Below, in pieces: positions 31,242-42,734 of a stretch of DNA of 64,000 bases (its first letter is position 1; each line of letters begins with the position of its first letter). The DNA lies in contig JAKZAP010000018.1 in the NCBI GenBank assembly GCA_023053575.1, positions 3,224,001-3,288,000 of the forward strand. The letters run 5' to 3'. Source of the stretch: Branchinecta lynchi. Lineage: Eukaryota > Arthropoda > Branchiopoda > Anostraca > Branchinectidae. The notes beneath the pieces were generated by a model that saw nothing but the letters and a program-made list of their open reading frames with translations, was not told the origin of the DNA and ran no database searches. The position numbers and the translations under genes were made by a program.

Positions 31242-34200
31242 TAAACAAGAGCTACGAGCTCATATGGCAATTGTTACGAGTAGGTGGTACAAGAAAGTAG
31301 AAGAGAACTTTACAAAACAGCCGGCCATCCAAAAATGCGGTTCGGACCTAGACTTAGGATATCTAGGTTCCCTTAAGTCTTAAAATGTCCGACATCACCT
31401 TCAAGCCATCGCCAACCTTCCAAATTTCATCCCAAGAAATCCACTCGCTATGTGCGAAACGTGCCCAAGATTTCCTGTACCCCCTTCCAACATCTCCCCA
31501 TATACCGCGGCCGAATCTGGTCCGGACCCCTGGATCATCTGAGGTATTTTCTCTTACCACCTATCTTTCACTCGAATCTGAATTTTTTTGGGGGAACTTC
31601 CGGTACCCCCCCCCCCCCCCCCCACCGTGGTCGGATCCGGGTCGATCCTTAAAATATGTCATTCTAAGGCATATTATCTCTGTACCTTCTAAGTTTCATT
31701 CAAATCACGAAAATTGTTTGACCCTTATGTGAGCCACAAAATTTCCGGGACTCCCCTTCCAACTCCGCCCACCGTGGCTGAAGACGACTCGAAAACATAA
31801 ATGTCGCATCTCTGACTTATCCTGTTCCCGTCCTTAAAGTTTGACTGGAATCGGAGCAGAGCCTGTCACCAAATATCCGAGTCCCGCTCCCCTCCTCACC
31901 TTGGTCGGATCCTGTCCGGACGCCAAATAACAAATCAAGGTCGCATAAACTCGGCACTGTCCAACTCGTTTGGTTTTTGGGATCCCAAAACGTAAGTGGA
32001 GGGATACCTATGACATCGCAAAAGTTGTCCGTCTGTCCGTCCGTCCGTCGTCTGTCCGTCCGTCTGTAAGCACGATAACTCTCGAAGGGAATGAGATATT
32101 TTGATGAAACTTGGTGTGAGGGTTCGTTGGGTCGTCGGACCAGTCAAGTTCGTAGATGGGCTTTGTAGCTCTACATTTAGGGGTGGGGGAGGGGATTCAA
32201 ATTAAGGGACAAACAAAATATTTTGAAACAGCTAATTTGATAGTCGATTATGGGGTAAGAAGACATGCTGAACACGATGGTGAAAACCATTTTGTCATCG
32301 GACAAGTAGTTCGCCCGGAATCCAGCCAAAACCGGAAAGTTTGTTGAAAATAAAAGTTTTATTTGAAGTTGATTAGATGTTCGATTTAGGGGTAGGAAGA
32401 CATGCTGAAGACGATGGTGAAAACTATTTTCTCGATGGACAAGTATTTCGACCGGAATCCGGCCCAAACCGGAAAGTTTGTTGAAAGTAAAAGTTTTATT
32501 TGAAGTTGATTAAATGTTCGATTTAGAGGTAGGGAGATACGATGGTGAAAACTATTTTCTCGACGGACAAGTATTTCGACCGGAATCCGGCCCAAACCGG
32601 AAAGTTTGTTGAAATTAAAAGTTTTATTTGAAATTGATTAGATGTTCGATTTAGGGGTAGGAAGACATGCTGAAGACGATGGTGAAAACTATTTTCTCGA
32701 TGGACAAGTATTTCGACCGGAATCCGGCCCAAACCGGAAAGTTTGTTGAAAGTAAAAGTTTTATTTGAAGTTGATTGAATGTTCGATTTAGAGGTAGGGA
32801 GACATGCTGAAGACGATGGTGAAAACTATTTTCTCGACGGACAAGTATTTCGACCGGAATCCGGCCCAAACCGGAAAGTTAGTCAAAATCAAAAGTTTTA
32901 TTTGGAGTTGATTAGATGTTCGATTTAGGGCAAGAAGACATAATGAACACTTATGTGAAAACAAGTTTCTACCCGGACATGTAGTTCGTCCGGAATCCGG
33001 CCAAAACCGGAAAACTGTTGGAAGTCAAAGTTTTATTTCTAGTTGATTAGATAAGCGATTTAGGGGTAAGAAGAGATGCTGAGTCCCTGTGTGACAATCG
33101 TATTTTACCCGGACATATTGTTTGACCGGAATCCGGCTGGAATCGGAAAATTTGTTATAAGCTAAATTTCTATTTGAAGTTGATTAGATGTTCATTACTG
33201 GGGAAAGAAGATACCCTGATTTCGTCTTTGAGCTTTCTTTTTTCGCCGGACAAGTAGTTCTGGAGTTCGGCCGGAACCGGGAAATTGGCAGAAGTGGCAG
33301 GAAGTTTTCGTCAAAACAGATATGACTTATAGGGGTAAACACACATGCTGAATCCAAATCTGAACTTGGTTTTCTCAGGTGATTAGCTATTTGGCCTTAA
33401 TCTGTTTCTGAATTTTAATTGTAAAAATGTTCAAGGAGTCTGGCGAAGACTGGATCTGGCTAAGACAAGACCCAGTTGTCTGGATCAAATCTTAGATTTT
33501 TGGGATCCCATCGACACCTTTGGTCTTGTTGTGCATGTCAAAGCTTTTCACAACTCCCAAGATGGTCGGATCGGGGAAACGACTATTCTCAAGTCAGCCT
33601 GTTCGGGTCCTTGATTCGTCTTCCAAGTTTTGTCCTAGAACATCAGGAATTTCCGAACTTGCGGAATCGCCATAATTAAGCCCCCCCCCTCCCAACTCCC
33701 CCACAGTGTCCGAATCTGGTCCGGTTATGTCGGCGATGTATCTAGAACTTGCGCTTGTTCTTCCCACCAAGTTTCATCCCGATCCCTCCACTCTAAGCGT
33801 TACCCAAGATTTCCGGTTCACCCCACAGGACTCCCGCCAAAGTCACCGGATCCAATCTGGATTTGAACTGGGTCGTCTGAGACTTGGCGTCTTTCCAAAT
33901 ATCAAGTTTCATTAAGATACGATCACCCGTTGGAAAGTAATAAATACGTGAAGATTCCTGATTCCCCCTTCCTCCCCCGACCTGACATGGAACACCTGAA
34001 CGATAGCTCTTTCCACTTGCCAAGTTTCATTCAAATCCGATCACCCATTCAAAAACTGCCCCTGCCACTAGATTGCGTCTTTCTAAATATCAAATTTCAT
34101 TTAAATCCGATAACCCGTTCAATAGGTGAGCTTGCCACTAGATTCCGGATTCCCCATCCCTACACTCCCCCACGATGGTCGGATCGATGAAACGACATTC

Positions 34201-35200
34201 TCAAGTCAACCTGTTCGGGCACCTGACAAGCGTGCCAAGTTTCATCGTCCTAGCACACCAGGAAGTACCGAACTCATGGGATCACTAGGAACTCGGACAC
34301 CCCCCCCCCCCCCCCCAACAGTGACCGGATCCGTTCCGGTTATGTCATTCACGTATGTAGGACTTGTGCTTGTTCTTCCTACCAAATTTCATATCGAACC
34401 CTCCACTCTAAGCGTTTCACAAGATTTCCGGTACCCCCTCCGACTCCCCCCCCCCCAATATCACCGGATCCGGTCTGGATTTAAAATGGGGCGTCTGAGA
34501 CATGAGGTCTTTCTATATAATAAGTTTCATTGAGATCAGATCACCTGTTCGCAAGTTAGAAATACCTCACTCTCCGGACTCCCCCCCCCCCCCCAGATGG
34601 TTGGATTGGAGAAACGAATATTCTCAAGTCAACCTGTTCGGGCACCTGACAAGCCTGCCAAGTTTCATCGTCCTAGCACACTAGGAAGTACCAAACTCGC
34701 GAGATCACTAGAAATTCGCCCCCCCCCCAACTCCCTCACAGTGAACGGATCCGGTCCGGTTATGTCAATCACATATCTAGGGCTTTTGCTTGTTCTTTCC
34801 ACCAAGTTTCATCCCGATCTCTCCACTCTAAGCCTTTCCCAGGATTTCCGGTTCCCCCCTCCAACTCCCCCCAGTGAGACCGGATCCGGTCCGAATTTAA
34901 ACTGGGATATCTGAGAGACGAGGTCTTTCTATATATCAAGTTTCATTAAGATCCGATCACTCGTTCGTAAGTTAAAAATACCTTATTTTTCCCATTTTTT
35001 CCGGATTCCCGCTCTCTCCATCCCCCCCCCCCCCCAGATGGTCGGATCGGGGAAGCGACTATTTCTAATTTAATCTGGCCCGGTCCCTGATATACCTGCC
35101 AAGTTTCATCATCCTAGCTTATCTGGAAGTGCCCGAACTAGCAAAACCGGGACAGACAGACCGACTGACGGACAGAAATTGCGATCGCTATATGGCACAA
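31242..35200 (+). mobile_element. L element interrupted by a G element
   Basis: The start AACAAGAGCTACGAGCTCAT is intact. The far end stops at CGCTATATGGCAC, without the outer hairpin arm. The inner part holds several 435-440-base blocks (GATGGTYGGATYGG at about 33561, 34164, 34598 and 35038), each with three AAGTTTCAT-type boxes. A minus-strand G copy occupies 31975-33532. Confidence 0.75.
31975..33532 (-). mobile_element. G element nested in L, full-length
   Basis: Read on the minus strand it starts at CAAGACCAAAGGTGTCGATG (33530) and ends at TTTTGGGATCCC (31978). It has about five well-preserved 137-base modules between 32240 and 32960 and a GACGGACA tract at 32030-32065. The flanking L sequence (CGTTTGGTTTTT and TTGTGCATGTCAA) is continuous in the copies at 29515 and 46190. 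Confidence 0.8.
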
Positions 35201-35279
35201 ACACCATTAACTGTTTATGGCCCCTTCTTATCTACTGCATCCTTTTCTCTTCATCTAGCTATGGATCTATTTTACTATA

Positions 35280-35691
35280 GGCATATTCTCGCCGTTCCCC
35301 CCGGACTCATCGGGGAATCGAAGGGAATGGCGAGAATTAGAAGGAGTCACTCCACGCGGACTCCGCGTACAGAAAACAGCGAGAACACGGGAATGCTTCC
35401 AAAACGAATTTTGTTCGAAAAAAAAAATTAAGTTGACGAAATTAGTCTTGCTCCACTTTACTTTTGCTTTTGTTTATTCCGATTGTTTTTAATTAGTTTT
35501 ATATTGCAACAACACCAGCAAAAATTTATCCCCTCTGAATCTGAAAGGGAGTCATTTTTGATGATGGTGATGATAATCAGAGCATTCCCCGCCCGTGGGG
35601 ACTCGCGAGAATACGGGAAGCGAGTCCCCGAGACAAACAAAAACGCGGGGACTCCTCAAGTGGAATCCCCGGGGAACGGCGAGAATAAGCC
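35280..35691. mobile_element. Inverted-repeat element with GGCWTATTCTCGCCGTTCCCC ends
   Basis: The left end GGCATATTCTCGCCGTTCCC is matched inverted at the right (GGGAACGGCGAGAATAAGCC). GCGAGAA and GACTCC motifs recur inside. The length is 412 bases, non-coding. No target duplication can be seen. Confidence 0.7.
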
Positions 35692-35754
35692 TCACGTCTG
35701 TGCATGTGTTTCTACAGGTGCTAAGTGAACCTGACATGACGCATATCGATACCA

Positions 35755-35935
35755 GGTTATCAAAATGTCGTACCTCCAGCTTTTAGGGAAATCGAGTTAC
35801 CTCTGTGGTTAGATTCTCCGGTCAAAACTACACGTCTCCATGTTCTTGTCAATAACCTACGACGAGCTAAGTGACATCTAGAGTATCTTATAAACATGAG
35901 AGAATGGGGAGTGGAGATCCGACCTTTTGATAACC
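35755..35935. mobile_element. Small inverted-repeat element with GGTTATCAAAA ends
   Basis: GGTTATCAAAATGTCG and CGACCTTTTGATAACC are inverted ends of a 181-base segment. It is non-coding. Its relation to other families is unknown. Confidence 0.55.
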
Positions 35936-36049
35936 GAGTCTCGACATGTCGGCCACTCATTCGAGTCAAGAAAATAGAACAACGAAACGAAGATTTGCCT
36001 GGGTAGCCTAATTAGTTACGATTTCCTTGGAACAGTCCACTATCGCGAG

Positions 36050-36600
36050 CGCTGTAGCAGCTTTCGGTTTCCGGTTTTCACCGTATTTTGTGGAGCTCAT
36101 AACTCTTGAACCAGTGCAAGTATCAAGTTCAAACTTGGTACACTAGTGGGTAATGGGGTCTAGTTGTGCTTTTTTGGGGTCCAAACCCCCATCCCAACCG
36201 GTTCAGGGGCAAATGGGCCCAGATTGCCTAGTGAATAATGTTCATAGCTTGACCAGAACTGGACATAGGACGATGAAACTCCTCGTACACGTAGATCCTA
36301 GGGGGTCCCTTTGCGGGTACCAAAGCCCACACCCAATTGGGCCCAGACTGCCCATTTTTTAATGTTTTAAACTTGACAATAACTGGAGAAGAGGCGATGA
36401 AATTTCTTTGTGCTTTTGGATCATAGGGGTTGGGGATATATATCTAAAGTTGACCCCCCCCCCTCCCCGTTCGAAAAAAGTGTTTGACCCGTGACTAGAA
36501 TCAAACCGTAAGCTGGTATACTTCAGGGAAAAGAGGTGTAAATACTCATTTTGATGGGTCTCTACCCCCTCCCCCCCGTTCGGACTGTTTTGTCATATGA
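36050..36600. repeat. Degenerate tandem region with GATGAAA boxes
   Basis: The first part (TTTTCACCGTATTTTGTGGA, then GCTCATAACTC) matches the reverse complement of 53555-53625. It is followed by two or three blocks with CGATGAAA and GGGCCCAGACTGCC at about 120-130-base spacing. This may be a third, older relative of the L and G architecture. Bases 36601-37206 hold nothing recognisable. Confidence 0.4.
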
Positions 36601-37206
36601 TCGATGATATACCGTTCTTAATGAATTGTGACAAAGGGGGTATTAGAGTGCTAGGATTTGGTTTATTGCACTTGTTATTACCTTGCTAATGGAAAAGATG
36701 TTTAAAGGGTCGGACTGGCTGTTAGACCATAGTTGGAACTCAAGCTGTTCGTGCAAAATCTTCAACATTTCTCTGGATTTATACTTGCGATTTGTTTACA
36801 TTTAAAGCTTTTAAAGTGAGATGATTACAAACTAGGTTATTTCAATACTTGTTTGGTTGTTGGGGATGTGAAACGTCTTGGTTCTAAAGCTGTTTATACA
36901 TAACATGTGATAAAGATTTTACTTTCACACTCCACGTCTGAGCGCTTGCGCACTTGTTCACTGCACAGAGCGAAACTGTTAGAGCAAATCTGTTCTTACT
37001 TCTATGTATGTGTGTTGTTTATTTTCGAGATTCAAATGGGTATATATGCAACCTGTCGGCTGTAGCGAAATGCTTTCAGTAAATCGGTTGGTTAGTAGGC
37101 TCCTGATCACTGCAATAAGAATTCAATAAAACTTGAACTAAAACATCTTTTCTATAGCTTTTTAATTCAACAAGATAAAAATGGCATATAGTTCAGTGGA
37201 CACTTA

Positions 37207-37542
37207 GGGGAAGTTTTCACGTAAATGGCTCTGGTCGCGTCGAGCTCGATGGACATTTTCTCGTGGATGCCGTCGGTCTTTTTGTCAATTTCGCGCGTAT
37301 GGATGAACAGGTTACCGGGCGATCCAGCTCGACGGACGCCTCTCGTTCAGCACTGCTCCGAGGGCAGCGTTGAGCTGAACGGGAATATTGTGCGGATCTT
37401 CCCATTCATGTGCTTCCATCCACTGAATGGGCGTTTTCGCGTGGAGGGAACCCATCTTCCTCAGCCGTTCAACACCTGATCGATTTTCTCATGGACGCGA
37501 TCATCCGTTCAGCTCTACAGCCATCCACGCGAAAACGTCCCC
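37207..37542. mobile_element. Probable PIF/Harbinger MITE
   Basis: Imperfect terminal inverted repeats (left GGGGAAGTTTTCACGTAAAT, right complement GGGGACGTTTTCGCGTGGAT) are flanked on both sides by TTA (37204-37206, 37543-37545). A 3-base TWA target duplication and GG-starting ends are characteristic of PIF/Harbinger. The interior repeats TTTTCKCGTGGATG and CGTTCAGCTC motifs several times in both orientations. It is non-coding. Confidence 0.7.
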
Positions 37543-37910
37543 TTAATAAGGCTGTTTTAAAGCACTTTTCTACAACTGACATGTTCTCACTTGAATCCGG
37601 AAAACAAAACTACATTACGAAGAGAAGTATGAATATTCTGTCCGGTATAGTAGTTACGACTTTACCCTACGTGACTCCGCGTCACATACTAGTCCGCAAA
37701 GAGCGCGGCCGAGCTTCATTTGGCACAAAAGACCCGGCGCAATTTGAAGCAGAATCGTAGCGTGTTCAGTCAAGGCGTTATTTTTGTAAAATGAGCTCCG
37801 TCACGTCCTACTCAGTCTACCCAGTGAAAAGTTGTAACTGTTGTACCGGGGCAAAAAATTTCAGATTTCGCTCCGTTATGTGATTCTATTTTGTTGAATC
37901 AAGTGACTAT

Positions 37911-38211
37911 GAGCGTGTTACACCCTTTTAACAGTAGTAACTCATAGTTACTATTTCCGTTCCAACCTCACAACAAGTTACTACGCTGACCGTTCCAACC
38001 TTTTCGAAATAGTAACTAACGGTAACTATCTGCTTACCATGCTCGGACGTAGTAAGCGTTGTAACTACTGATCTCTGTTACGTGATTGGCTGGATTACCC
38101 CGTGGTGTGATATTTTACCAAAAATTCAAAAATGCGTTCCAGCCTTGACGGCAAGAAGCCAAAATTCGTGACGTCATGCGTAAATTAAGGTAAGTGGGGT
38201 GGAACACGCTC
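37911..38211 (+). mobile_element. MITE with GAGCGTGTTCCA ends, copy 2
   Basis: The element runs from GAGCGTGTTACACCC to GGGGTGGAACACGCTC, with internal AGTAACTCATAGTTACTATT. It is the same family as 5698-6010 and has the same orientation. Bases 37546-37910 and 38212-39014 hold no recognised gene, and a G-run is at 38824. Confidence 0.8.
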
Positions 38212-39034
38212 CACACATGGAACCGGTCGTGTGGAGATATGTGATTTAAGAAACCACCTGCGACAATGGTGGTCGGTTAGTAAAACTAGCGGGCACTGAC
38301 GCAACTAGCTCAAATACTGGGCTTTCCCATACTATGGCGTCGAGATCGGATTCACGGTCCTAGGCTCCAACAATTTTTTTAACGGATGCCTCCAATGGAA
38401 GAAAAAAGAACAAAGAATTCGCTCACTGATGAATGAAGATGACGGAAGTGGTTTTCTGGGTCGGATAAGCTTTTCTTCTAATTAATCTTGTCCAAAACGG
38501 CTACTTTTAGGGCCGGTCTGGTGTGTCACTACTGAATTCTTGACGTTTCTTTCAAGCTCTTTGAATCTTTTCTTCTGGGGATTTGAAGGCCACTGGGCAC
38601 CAAAGTGACACGTTTCTACTCATGTGCGAAATGCTGGTTCTTCTTGTACTGTAGTGCTTTGGCTGAAGAGTCTTTCGGCGGAACCGTCTAGTGGGATCTC
38701 CGCACCAACCTCCATAATTTGAAGTCGAAGTCCGACGGCTACCTTCAAAATGTCTTGATTCACTTTTAAAACACGCCATTCACTAAGGTTATTTGCTCTT
38801 TACTGCGGTTTCCGCAGCAGAGTGGGGGGGGGGGGGGGTCCCCTCCCCCGAATTCTCGGATCAAGTTGTTTCTTAGCAAGTAAGGTGAGAGAGAACAAAA
38901 TGATCCAAGCAAAGCATTTATCAAGCAAAAAATTAAATGGTTAACAATAAATTTCTTTTCTATTTCTTTCTTTTAATTTTCATAAAATACTTGTTGCTTA
39001 GCTTCTTTTACTGTTTATATTTGTTTGTTACACA

Positions 39035-39040
39035 TTTATT
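39035..39040 (-). terminator. Polyadenylation signal of the borealin-like gene
   Basis: AATAAA on the minus strand lies about 318 bases downstream of the stop codon at 39358. The intervening bases would be the 3' untranslated region. No other AATAAA lies closer in a better context. Confidence 0.5.
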
Positions 39041-39357
39041 TAAAACAAAAAAATGAACAAGAATTCCAAGTTTTCCGGCCTATGGCAGTGTGGGATCTTC
39101 TCAAATCGCCATCCCGGAAACCGTGATACACACTACTGTGTCTCACTGCCACATAATTGCCGCTAAGATCTTCAGCACTATTAACACGAAAAAAGCTCTC
39201 AATCTGAACTATTTTTAAGCTTCAGTGCCGTTAGTCTCTTCAGACGCGGAAATTTGACAAGAACGCAGCTATTCGGGTTTCTAGTCGTCAACTTGCGTCC
39301 ACACTCTCGATTACATCCAGAAACAATCTCGCTTCTAGCAAGGCGCCATTTAACTCG

Positions 39358-39666
39358 CTACTTTTTTCTCCCGGTAGCTCTAGGTTTCGGTGCTGCAGAA
39401 GCGCCGTAAGGACCTCCCGCAAAAATCGAAGCGTCGCCTAAGACCTCCAGTAGTTGGCGCTGGTATTCCTCCATGTCTATTTGTTGCCGGATGTTTCGCG
39501 ATCTTCCGCCTCGGACTGTCGTTGCCATCTGGATCAAATCCTGAGCGGACATGAGCGGGGATCCGCTAAGTGAAAGAACAAGCTCGCCCGGACGTGGGAC
39601 GCGTTTCGGGATGGCAGTGTGCGGAGCGCTAGGGTCAAATTTCGGTATGATGGCTGGTGTCTCGGG
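39358..39666 (-). CDS. Borealin-like gene, exon 6 (terminal), borealin C-terminal domain
   Basis: Acceptor TTGAATTTCTCTTGCAG precedes 39666. The frame enters in phase 0 and ends at TAG (39360-39358), giving 102 residues. The start of the exon has the borealin hallmark: TP-x-I-I-P-K-F-D, then a basic Pro-rich segment, then RPGELVLSLSGSPL. This aligns with the ITPKFD...GE...ISG..GSPL segment of vertebrate borealin/Dasra and is followed by a helical region (EEYQRQLLEVLG) in the place of the dimerisation domain. Borealin binds survivin and INCENP and localises Aurora B to centromeres and the midzone. The basic tail (PKPRATGRKK) is not typical. This exon is the main ground for the gene's name. Confidence 0.75.
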   Translation of the reverse strand, partial: PETPAIIPKFDPSAPHTAIPKRVPRPGELVLSLSGSPLMSAQDLIQMATTVRGGRSRNIRQQIDMEEYQRQLLEVLGDASIFAGGPYGASAAPKPRATGRKK

Positions 39667-40019
39667 CTGCAAGAGAAATTCAATTAGACCGAATATATGA
39701 AGAGGTTAGATTTAGTTACTAAAAGAAACTTTGGTTATTCTAAAAAAAAAAAATTAAACTGAAAGAATTATAGACAATAGTTTCTAAAGAAAAAATGAGT
39801 TTGATTAGAGTGGCTGACAATATGGTTAAAATATATTAACGTCACCGAGACGCAAGAAAACATATACTCAAATAATACATAAAACGGATGTGTCGGCTAT
39901 TTGTTTGATTATATGTTTGAAAGTCAGCTTGGGCTCAACGAATATGTACGTAAGAAAACAGTCACCAAAAAGTATATGAAAATAAATAGGAAACGATGGA
40001 CGGCGGGACAAAAAAAAAT

Positions 40020-40345
40020 ACTACGTTCCCCGGACGTGTAACGCGTTTTGGGATGGCATAGCGTTAAGGTAGAAATTTGGAATGCTAGCTGGGGTCTCGG
40101 CAAGGCCTCATCCAGGGGGGGGGGGGGGTAGGGGGATGACCCCCCTCCCCGAAATAGACAAAAATAACGATTTTTATAGGCTTTCCCCTCTGATCTGTGT
40201 GTTTTCTGTACTGTTTTGTCCGACCAGCAGGCAACCCCCCCCCCCGAAATAAATTCCTGGATACGGGCCTGGGTTTCGGGCTGCAACAAAAATTCGTGAT
40301 CAGTAGACCGAACGTATGAAAAGGTTACATAAAGTTATTAACGAA
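40020..40345 (-). pseudogene. Partial duplicate of the borealin terminal exon, disrupted by a MITE
   Basis: CCCCGGACGTGTAACGCGTT, then TTGGGATGGCATAGCG, GGTAGAAATTTGG and (after the MITE) TTTCGGGCTGCAACA with GACCGAACGTATGAA, match 39590-39705 (CGGACGTGGGACGCGTTTCG and so on). The copy covers the 5' part of exon 6 and its upstream intron, with frame-breaking changes. A 171-base hAT-type MITE sits inside it. It is not expected to be spliced in usefully. Confidence 0.8.
40101..40271 (+). mobile_element. hAT-type MITE, poly-C family, copy 2
   Basis: The element runs from CAAGGCCTCATCCAGGGG to CCTGGATACGGGCCTG and is flanked by GGTCTCGG (40093-40100) and GGTTTCGG (40272-40279), an 8-base target duplication with one change. 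In the undisrupted exon 6 the equivalent site reads TGTCTCGGGCTGC, consistent with a clean insertion. Confidence 0.85.
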
Positions 40346-40529
40346 AATATGGTTTACTTAAAAAAGATAATCAACCTATCTAATTTATTCCACTGAAACC
40401 AGCATACAAACTCACAAAAGAAACCGTGGCTGGCTATCAAAAGCAGCCTTGTTCAACTCTACTCAGGATGGCATAGCTCGATCAAAGATCTAATAAATTA
40501 ATTTATTTTATTAAAAAAAGCCCGAAAAA

Positions 40530-40930
40530 CTAGAACATTCCCATACAATTTCTGGAAGCCCGGTACACCTCTGCGAGGGGTACCTGAAAAGAGAAAATGA
40601 AGTGGTTTAAGTCTGAATTTGGAAGAGTTAGAAAAGAAATTTGTTAATTTGTAAAGGAAATTGAGTTTTACTTACATAGAATAGGTGAAATTAGTTGGTT
40701 AAAAATATAAAGTCACCGAGACTAGGATAAGTCTTTACCCAAAACTTACGAGGTATGAAAATAAATAAGAAAAGCGGGAGAAAACTAAAAATTAATTTAT
40801 ATTGTAAAAAAAGACCGAAAAAAAGCAATTCCCATACAATTTCTGGAAAACCCGGTACACCTCTGCAAGGGGCACCAGAAAAGAGAATACAAAATGGTTT
40901 AAATCTTAATCTAGAAGAATTAGAGATAAA
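40530..40930. repeat. Tandem duplicated intron segment
   Basis: CCCATACAATTTCTGGAA, followed by CCCGGTACACCTCTGC, occurs at about 40540 and 40832, a spacing of roughly 291. GTCACCGAGAC (39842 and 40712) and TATGAAAATAAATA (39975 and 40755) mark a larger duplication of about 780-870 bases that also produced the exon-6 remnant at 40020. Confidence 0.7.
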
Positions 40931-41044
40931 AGTATGACTATTCGCAAGGCATTTGGCTTCTTAATTCGTTTTCGTGGGCGATACAGGAAAGACATCCTCG
41001 GGTCATTGTTCCCCGCTGTTGCTTTACCTCATGTTCATTTTGCT

Positions 41045-41368
41045 GCAAAAATCGTAGAAAATTTTCAAATTTGCGACATATCTGCTATTAAAATTTCATT
41101 TTTCAAATTTTCCAAATTTCTCCTTGGGTTCCCCATTTCTTTCAGTAATTCGCAGTTGGTTTCCAATTTTAAAGTAAAAGACCCAGTTTTAATTTTGAGG
41201 AAAAAGATGACCAACTTTTATAAAAAAAAAAGCTTCGGTAGCCCTCCAAACCCACAACCTGTACCCATTTTTTAACGAGTGAATAATATAGTGCGTAAAT
41301 AATTTTGGTATTTTATTTCGTACTCCTCAGTTCTGAGGGAAATAAATGAATAAATAAATAAATAATCT
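41045..41368 (+). mobile_element. 5'-truncated LINE (family 2), 3' end
   Basis: The frame from about 41085 to 41272 encodes KFLLGFPISFSNSQLVSNFK, matching the minus-strand copy at 2385-2815. It is followed by a stop, a 3' untranslated region with CTCAGTTCTGAGGGAAATAA and an AATA-repeat tail. It lies in intron 5 of the borealin-like gene. Downstream, TCTGCAATTCTTTCAAATTA is tandemly repeated (41385-41440). Confidence 0.65.
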
Positions 41369-41440
41369 CCAATTCTTTCAAATTAACATTTCTGCAATTC
41401 TTTCAAATTAACATTTCTGCAATTCTTTCAAATTTACACA

Positions 41441-42690
41441 ATCTGCAAAAATTATCAGTACAATCCTGAACGAGTCGACCGATGGGATGGCAACTGCGTG
41501 TGACAGATGTTGGTCCCACGCCTCCACAACTCCATTTCAACTTCCTCCTTCCACCGTCTTTCTTGAAGTAATTTGACTACTGTGGGGTGAGTCGGCCCAT
41601 GAAGTCTTTTAAGTTGGGAGCAACAACTTCACGAAGTTCAAGTTCTTTTATTGTTTGAATACACATATTTAACACTATTTACATAACGTCCCCAGCAGGG
41701 AGACTGGCTCGAAAGCCGGGCGACAAACGGGATAAACAACAAACCCAGAAGAAACTGATGCCATCACACTGCTCACTCCATCTCACACCAAAAAATATAT
41801 ACCAAACATTTTTTATTTTATAATTATTATTACTAGAGAGCCAAATGTCGTAGGCTCCTCTGCAAAGCTGGTATGCTTCAATCAGATCTGCCCTATGTAG
41901 GCGGCTTTTTAGTCTGCAGGAGCGCTGAAAGGAGCTGGAGCGCTGAAAGGAGCTAAGCACCGACTCCGCTCAACCATGCATCCCACCCTTTCCACTACCA
42001 AAGCGATAAGAAATCGACCAGAACGAATGGCAAGCTCTGGGGTACCCAGACTCTGTCTTATTCCTACAAAACACGTCAGATATACAAAAAGTCTTATTCA
42101 AGAATTCGCAAAACTTTCGAACGAAGCATGATTGATTTTTAAAGGACCCCAGCACTATTTACTCTTCCACTTACCGTCTTTTAAATATTTGAATACTTTA
42201 AAAGTAGGCTATGGTTTCAACAAATAACCCAGGGTCTTGGCTGTTTTAAACCTTTTCCGAGACCCGTTAACTTGTAGCGAAAACAGGGAAACAATTTACA
42301 TAACCGGCCTTTCTGATGGAAAAACTTCTCGCAGACAAAACAATTTTGTTGCCGCAAAACAAGGCAAGTGAGAAAATCAGCGGAGTTTTGTTAGAGGAGT
42401 TAGAATGTACCGCACAATTGGGGTCTCCGAATTTGGAAATATATGGAGCGATTATGGAAGTAGGTTGCATTATTATAGTAGGTGAGACAGGTCCTTTAAG
42501 TGTACTAACACAGATACTGTAAATCTTTTTGTTGACAATTATCAACAAATTTTGTAACCACGAAAGCCAATTTGTTAGATACATTTTCTATTTATCTTCC
42601 TTGTATGCAGCGTTTTTCCATGCATGGCAAGACATAGTCATCCACTGCAGGACCATTGGTTGGCATCCAAATTAATATGGAAGTTGGTCA
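41441..42690. other. Intronic stretch without recognised features
   Basis: No repeat family is assigned. GAGCGCTGAAAGGAGCT is duplicated at about 41919-41955. Open frames at 42155-41970 and 42584-42267 (minus) have no splice or domain support. Confidence 0.35.
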
Positions 42691-42703
42691 TATCCATACT
42701 TAA

Positions 42704-42730
42704 AGTTTAACTGAAAAGCCAGCTTATTTT
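42704..42730 (+). repeat. Solo end of the TTAA-flanked MITE family
   Basis: TTAA at 42700-42703 is followed by AGTTTAACTGAAAAGCCAGC, the terminal sequence of 54482-54923. The other end is not found. The palindrome at 42735 takes its place. Confidence 0.55.
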
Positions 42731-42734
42731 TAAA

